64,000 nucleotides of DNA from assembly GCF_017676385.1 (NCBI RefSeq), contig NZ_JAFFZN010000011.1:142484-206483 (forward strand), given 5' to 3'. Position numbers and translations under genes: made by a program. Positions 59,807 to 64,000 of the stretch are shown here, piece by piece; position 1 is the first letter of the stretch, and each line of letters starts with the position of its first letter. The notes under the pieces are model-generated. The model had not been told where the DNA came from. It was given only the letters and a program-made list of their open reading frames with translations, and searched no databases. The DNA comes from Streptomyces spirodelae. GTDB taxonomy: Bacteria > Actinomycetota > Actinomycetes > Streptomycetales > Streptomycetaceae.

Positions 59807-61507
59807 TTATGTACCCACCGTTCCAATATCTTCCAGCGCGCCCACGCCGGAACAGAGGGCCTGCACCTGGGCGTACGACGGAACACCACCCGTCGCAGGC
59901 GTGGGGTCCCGGCCCTCCCGAACGGCCCGCGCCGCCGACACCGCCGCACCCAGCGCCGTGCGGTACAGCAGCGAGCCCAGACTCACCCGGCGCACACCCA
60001 GCACCGCCAGCTCGGCCACGGTCGGGCCTGTGGGGGTGTAGAGAATGTTCAGCGGTACGTCCAGGCAATCGGCCAGCGCCCCGATCCGCTCCGGGTCCGA
60101 CAGCCCGGGGACGAACACTCCGTCGGCCCCCGCCTCCTGATACGCCAGCAGCCGGTCCTCCGTCTCGTCCTGCCGACAGCCCGACCAGTACGTATCGGTA
60201 CGGGCGTTGAGGAACAGCTCCGGCACGGCCGCCTTGATCGCCTCGACCTTCGCCACGTGCGACTCCACGGCGGCCAGGGTGCCGTCCTCGCGCCCGTCCT
60301 CCAGGTTGATCCCGGCGGCACCGGCTGCCCACAGCCGACGCGCCAGCTCGGCGACCCGGACGGGGTCGTCGCTGAAACCCGACTCGGCGTCGACGGTGAA
60401 CAGGAGACCGGCCCGGCCCAGTTGCCGCGCCAGCTCCACCGTGGAATCGGCGGTGGCGGCCGCACCGTCCGGCAGCCCGGCCGCGGCAGCGACTCCCAGA
60501 CTGGTGGTGCCAACCGCCTCGAACCCCTCGGCCACCAGCGCCGCCGCCGAGGCGTGATCCCACGCGTTGGGCAGAAGCAGCGGCACCTCCCGGTGGTGCA
60601 ACCCGGCAAAGCGCGTACTCCGCACGGGCCTCAGAAGACCGGCGGCCAGCGCCGACGCGTGCTCCCGGCCTGGGCACTCCCTGGGCCGAGCCCCAAAGGC
60701 AAGCGGCACCGTGGCCTCGTGGAACCCGGCGGAGCCACCCCCGTGCGCAGCCCCGCCCCTCCCCCCACTCTCCTCCCCGCCTGCGCCCTCTTCCCGGCTC
60801 GCCGTTGCCACGTCCAGGAGCACCACATCCCCCTCGGCGAGTTCCCGCCCCGCCACCCGGGTGGCGCGAGCCGCCACCCTGCGCAGCACCCGCACCGGCG
60901 GGTCCCGACGCAGTGTCTCCGCCAGCAGCTCCTCCACCGGCCGAGCACCGTCATCAGCGGCTGCCGCGTGCCGCACCAGCGACGCCGTGGCATCGCACGC
61001 CTGCACAAGCAGACAGATCCGCGCCGCCGTCACCTCCAACCCCCCTTCGCCCCGGGACGGCTCGTGCTCCCCCAGCGGCGCGTCACCCAGCAACTCCACC
61101 AGCTGCGCCACCGCCGCATCGGCTGCGGCATCCGTCCCGCCGAAGTAGACCCCGGCCACCACGCTGACCGCCTCAGCCACGGCCCCCGGCTCCCGCAGCC
61201 CCAACTCCCCGGCCAGAGCACGCACCACCTGCCTCCGCACGTCCTGGCCGGATGCCCCTGGCTCCTCGGCCACCGCCCGCCGCAGCGCCGCCGGATCGAC
61301 CCGCCGCAGCTCGGCCTCCACGAGCGCCCTGCGCCGCACATGCGCCTCACCCGAGCTGAACCGGGAGACCGAGTCCCGCAACCAGGCCATCGAAGCGCCC
61401 TCCCGCCACCCCTCGGCCGCAGCCGGCAGCTCGGGCACCAGATGCGGGTCGGCCAGAGCTGCCCGCACGTCCTCATATCGGTCGAACTCATGCACGGTTC
61501 GCGTCAT
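59807..61507 (-). CDS. Fusion: compact P450-like domain + PEP mutase/isocitrate lyase domain
   Basis: 566 residues in one uninterrupted frame. Residues 1-~300 look like a shortened cytochrome P450: C-helix region RFSSGEAHVRRR (49-60), I-helix LLVQACDATASLV (166-178), ExxR motif ETLR (197-200), and heme-ligand loop LAFGARPRECPGREHA (C278). Residues ~305-555 are an ICL/PEP-mutase TIM barrel: LLLPNAWDHASAAALVAEG, FTVDAESGFSD, INLEDGR, LFLNARTD. The P450 part is ~100 residues shorter than usual and its final beta region is missing at the junction. An alternative is a decayed, non-heme P450 used as a scaffold. The substrate is unknown for either half. Confidence 0.8.
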   Translation of the reverse strand: MTRTVHEFDRYEDVRAALADPHLVPELPAAAEGWREGASMAWLRDSVSRFSSGEAHVRRRALVEAELRRVDPAALRRAVAEEPGASGQDVRRQVVRALAGELGLREPGAVAEAVSVVAGVYFGGTDAAADAAVAQLVELLGDAPLGEHEPSRGEGGLEVTAARICLLVQACDATASLVRHAAAADDGARPVEELLAETLRRDPPVRVLRRVAARATRVAGRELAEGDVVLLDVATASREEGAGGEESGGRGGAAHGGGSAGFHEATVPLAFGARPRECPGREHASALAAGLLRPVRSTRFAGLHHREVPLLLPNAWDHASAAALVAEGFEAVGTTSLGVAAAAGLPDGAAATADSTVELARQLGRAGLLFTVDAESGFSDDPVRVAELARRLWAAGAAGINLEDGREDGTLAAVESHVAKVEAIKAAVPELFLNARTDTYWSGCRQDETEDRLLAYQEAGADGVFVPGLSDPERIGALADCLDVPLNILYTPTGPTVAELAVLGVRRVSLGSLLYRTALGAAVSAARAVREGRDPTPATGGVPSYAQVQALCSGVGALEDIGTVGT

Positions 61508-61570
61508 GGCTTGGACGCTAGAGCAGGAACACTTCGTCCCCGCCCGAAGCGTCCGCCCGACCAGGGGTGC

Positions 61571-61601
61571 CAGCCGTCAGCCGTCAGCCGTCAGCCGTCA
61601 G
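61571..61601. repeat. 7-bp tandem repeat after the VOC gene
   Basis: CAGCCGT is repeated about four times directly beyond and into the stop region of the VOC gene, between it and the fusion gene. A simple-sequence expansion. Confidence 0.7.
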
Positions 61602-62398
61602 CCCATGTTCGGGTCTCCCTTGATCAGGGCGAACGGCGCGCCCGCCGGGTCCTTGAGCATCGCCAGCCGCCCCACCCCTGGTGCGTCCGTCGGCGGGATC
61701 AGCACCTTCGCCCCGGCTCCCGTCGCCCGGGTGCACGTGGCGTCGCAGTCCTCCGTAGCGAAGTACGGATGCCACTCCGAGGTCGATCCGGCGTTCAGAT
61801 TCTCCTGCGGGAGCTGCATGATCCCGCCTTGCCCGGTGTCGCCCTCCGTACCGCCACCGGGCGACGAGACCACCGTGTACACCAGGTCGTCCCCCATCGA
61901 CATGTCCTCGTACGTCCACGAGAACACCGCCGTGTAGAAGCCCTTGGCCGCCGCCGCGTCGGTGGTGTAGAGCTCCGTCCAGCACAGCGTCTCCGGTTCC
62001 ATCACCATTTCCAAGCCCCCTGTGTCCCTCGGCTGCCACACGGCGAAGTCGGCACCGGTCGGGTCCGTGAACTGCGCCAAGCGGCCCGCCGTGAACACAT
62101 CCATCGGCTCGACCCGCACGGTGCCGCCCGCACGCTCCACCTGGGCACGTGTGCCATCCGCGTCCGGGGTGTGGAAGTACGTCGTCCACGAGGAGGCCGC
62201 CCCCTCCTCCATCAGCGGGCCGACGGCGGCGACCGTCTTGCCGCCGCGCTGGAAGAACCCGTATCCCCCGGCTTCCGGGCCCGCCGACTGGAACTGCCAG
62301 TCGAAGACACTGGTGTAGAAAGCGACCGCCGCGTCCACACTGGGAGCGCCGAGGTCGAGCCAGTTGGGAGTGCCGGGAACGAAGTCGGTCGTCAGCAT
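61598..62398 (-). CDS. VOC (glyoxalase/dioxygenase-fold) protein, two domains
   Basis: 266 residues from ATG 62398 (GGAGGATCCGT upstream). Two VOC modules in tandem: the first starts NWLDLGAPSVDAAVAFYTSV and ends FTDPTGADFAVWQPRD; the second has CWTELYTTDAAAAKGFYTAV and ends LKDPAGAPFALIKGD. Each module has the paired beta-alpha-beta-beta-beta units. Similar two-module proteins are annotated as hydroxylase-like or glyoxalase/bleomycin-resistance. Metal ligands are not certain. It is upstream of the fusion gene on the same strand. Confidence 0.88.
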   Translation of the reverse strand: MLTTDFVPGTPNWLDLGAPSVDAAVAFYTSVFDWQFQSAGPEAGGYGFFQRGGKTVAAVGPLMEEGAASSWTTYFHTPDADGTRAQVERAGGTVRVEPMDVFTAGRLAQFTDPTGADFAVWQPRDTGGLEMVMEPETLCWTELYTTDAAAAKGFYTAVFSWTYEDMSMGDDLVYTVVSSPGGGTEGDTGQGGIMQLPQENLNAGSTSEWHPYFATEDCDATCTRATGAGAKVLIPPTDAPGVGRLAMLKDPAGAPFALIKGDPNMG

Positions 62399-62596
62399 AC
62401 GGATCCTCCGGCAGACGGGGCTGTGTACTGCTGCTCTGTGCTGCTGCTGGGTGTCCAAAGCTGTGGGGCGTCTCCACCCGGCGCAGCTTCCCGCCGCCTC
62501 AGGATGGCAGCAGTCCGGCCGTCTCGCCCCTTGAGAGACCGCTTCCGGCTGAGCCCAGCGGGCAGAGGGTCGGCAGGCGACCGGCAGCGGGCCGCC

Positions 62597-63325
62597 TCAC
62601 ACCTGGGCGCGGCGCAGCAGCACCCGGCCCAGGCTCGCCTGCGCCACCGTGAGGCCGCGCACCACCGGCACCGCCGTGACCAGCAGGAACACCCCCAGTG
62701 CGGTATTGAACGCGATATCGGGGCCGCGCCCGGAGATGCCGAAGGCCAGATCCATCAGGCCGTCGTTGTCGTCACGGGGTATCGACCACGACCACAGACC
62801 GTAGGTGAGTCCACCGAGCCCGCCCACCAGCCAGGTCAGTGAGAGGGCGAAGGTCGCCACCCGCACCGGGAAGGAGAGCACCGCGTGTGCCAGGTCCCGC
62901 CATGCCTGCGGATCGCGCACCGCCTTCCACCGACCACCGCCGCTCCCGGCCTCGGCCCCGGCCCCGCGCGATGCCGGCTCCTCCCAGCGCGCCGGGAGCG
63001 GGCGGCCCGTGACGACCGCTATGTGGTCCGCCTCGACGCGGGCCAGATACCGGGCCATGGCAAGCGTGCCGGCCAGCACCGGCAGGCCGATGACGAGGAT
63101 GAGCGTGGAGACCCCGAGCGCGAATCCCACGATCATCAAGGTGAACGCAGCGATGCCCAGCGGCAGGCCGGAGAGGAGATAACCCACCTCCCTGCCGAAC
63201 CGGCCACCGCGAGGGCGGCCGGAGGCCGTCGGGGCCGGAACCGGGGCCGGGACCGAGGCCGGGGCCGGAAGGGAGTCCCGGAGGGAGTGGGAGCCCGGCT
63301 GTGCGTGCGGTGTCGTCGTTGTCAT
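62597..63325 (-). CDS. Stand-alone sensor-domain membrane protein
   Basis: 242 residues from ATG 63325. After a Pro/Ala-rich tail it has four helices in two pairs (REVGYLLSGLPLGIAAFTLM, LILVIGLPVLAGTLAMARYL, VLSFPVRVATFALSLTWLVG, NTALGVFLLVTAVPVVRGLT). This is the putative-sensor domain normally found at the N-terminus of actinobacterial histidine kinases. Here the protein ends after the domain (LLRRAQV) and no kinase or response regulator is adjacent. Confidence 0.75.
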   Translation of the reverse strand: MTTTTPHAQPGSHSLRDSLPAPASVPAPVPAPTASGRPRGGRFGREVGYLLSGLPLGIAAFTLMIVGFALGVSTLILVIGLPVLAGTLAMARYLARVEADHIAVVTGRPLPARWEEPASRGAGAEAGSGGGRWKAVRDPQAWRDLAHAVLSFPVRVATFALSLTWLVGGLGGLTYGLWSWSIPRDDNDGLMDLAFGISGRGPDIAFNTALGVFLLVTAVPVVRGLTVAQASLGRVLLRRAQV

Positions 63326-63463
63326 ACCTCCACTCTCCCCGGGGCAGCGGCCCGGTCCCATACGACTGGGGCCCGAACCCGGGGTGTACCTAGCACTACC
63401 CCGAGTCCGGGCCCCAGCAGGGCCTACAGCAGCGGCACAAGCCGCCGACACGCGGCGGCAGAC

Positions 63464-63892
63464 TCAGCGGACCGTCACCGTCACCGGGTTGGACGGCTGG
63501 CCCGCGATCACCGTCCGGACCTGGTTCACGCCCTTGATACCGAGCTTGACGCGCATCGAGTAGTCCAGCGAGCGGTTGACCACCGACGTGCCCGGCAGCG
63601 TCTTCCACGTGCCCCGCTGCTTCTGCTGGAGGTGCACGGTCGTCCCCGCTTTGATGCCGGTCACCTTCCCGTGCAGCCGGAACTCCTCCCACTGCTTCAC
63701 CTGTTGCCGATCGGCCGTGACGGTGTTGGTCTTGGCCGTGGATTCGGTCGGCGCCTCGGCAGACGTCGGCGCAGAAGTCGGCGCAGACGCAGACGCAGAC
63801 GCCGACGCTGTCGCCGTCGCGGCGGCCGCACCGACCAGCCCGACGGCCATGACACCAGCAACGACGTTACGGAGACGGAAGGTTGCGACCAT
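63464..63892 (-). CDS. Small secreted protein with Ser/Ala repeat
   Basis: 142 residues from ATG 63892. A signal peptide (RNVVAGVMAVGLVGAAAATA) is followed by a SASASASAPTSAPTSA stretch coded by hexanucleotide repeats. A ~90-residue beta domain comes next (WEEFRLHGKVTGIKAGTTVH ... GVNQVRTVIAGQPSNPVTVT), resembling an immunoglobulin-like or surface-adhesin fold. No sortase motif. Function unknown. Confidence 0.75.
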   Translation of the reverse strand: MVATFRLRNVVAGVMAVGLVGAAAATATASASASASAPTSAPTSAEAPTESTAKTNTVTADRQQVKQWEEFRLHGKVTGIKAGTTVHLQQKQRGTWKTLPGTSVVNRSLDYSMRVKLGIKGVNQVRTVIAGQPSNPVTVTVR

Positions 63893-64000
63893 GGTGTGCG
63901 TCCTCTTCTCGTGAAAGCGGTGTCCTCCGCCCACAACTGCCGAGCAGTGGCAGGCATTTCAGGCATCCCCGCCTGATGAGTCGAATACTCCACAGAACAG

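Overview
The window is high-GC actinobacterial chromosome, almost certainly Streptomyces: GTG and TTG starts are frequent, and the family set is typical (DUF397/XRE pairs, DUF2530, DUF2771, DUF3027, futalosine-pathway menaquinone genes, HelR, an XPB-type helicase, MurR/RpiR, many TetR/MarR-controlled MFS exporters). I found no rRNA, tRNA, CRISPR array, transposase, integrase or classical biosynthetic gene cluster.

Region 1 (1-9.3 kb) is accessory and the most unusual part. It holds an XRE regulator with two tandem DUF397 proteins, a minus-strand operon DUF6879/XRE/DUF6879 in which one DUF6879 protein carries an extra N-terminal domain, and a 34-residue Cys-containing micro-peptide gene followed by a perfect hairpin and a small conserved protein. 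It continues with a STAND/NB-ARC-TPR ATPase with a RHIM-like N-terminal motif, and a plus-strand operon in which the extra domain and DUF6879 are separate overlapping genes followed by a formyltransferase.

Region 2 (9.4-31.5 kb) is mainly conserved housekeeping and envelope genes: a secreted beta-propeller protein, GDSL hydrolase, TetR, aldo/keto reductase, ThpR, MarR-MFS, a ribbon-helix-helix protein, an NCS2 purine permease, a metallothionein-like zinc protein, a lipoprotein, a 1056-residue sacsin/Hsp90-type ATPase, DUF3027, an MFS protein, DUF2771, mqnB-mqnD, a cold-shock protein, a HAD hydrolase and a lipoprotein.

Region 3 (31.7-46 kb) holds a HAAS-type membrane protein, a helicase-associated protein and XPB. 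An AAA ATPase plus RloB pair of the AbiL phage-defence type sits between the last two. A decayed acyl-CoA ligase, HelR (rifamycin-protective RNA polymerase motor) with an internal 24-bp minisatellite, and a threonine dehydratase follow.

Region 4 (46-64 kb) has a frameshifted and truncated rhamnulose-phosphate-aldolase-like pseudogene, an ArsR/MFS divergon with three identical-pattern palindromic operators, CutC, an HD protein, a Cmx-like exporter, and a MurR-MurQ-PTS MurNAc utilisation cluster. A minus-strand run encodes a P450-like/PEP-mutase fusion protein, TetR and a DHA1 exporter. VOC, orphan sensor-domain and secreted proteins close the window.

A short dispersed repeat family recurs at the 3' ends of several genes, and many coding regions carry simple-sequence expansions. 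The strongest candidates for undescribed biology are the P450-PEP mutase fusion, the fused/split DUF6879 systems, and the micro-peptide/hairpin locus. All functional statements come from reading sequence; no database search was run.
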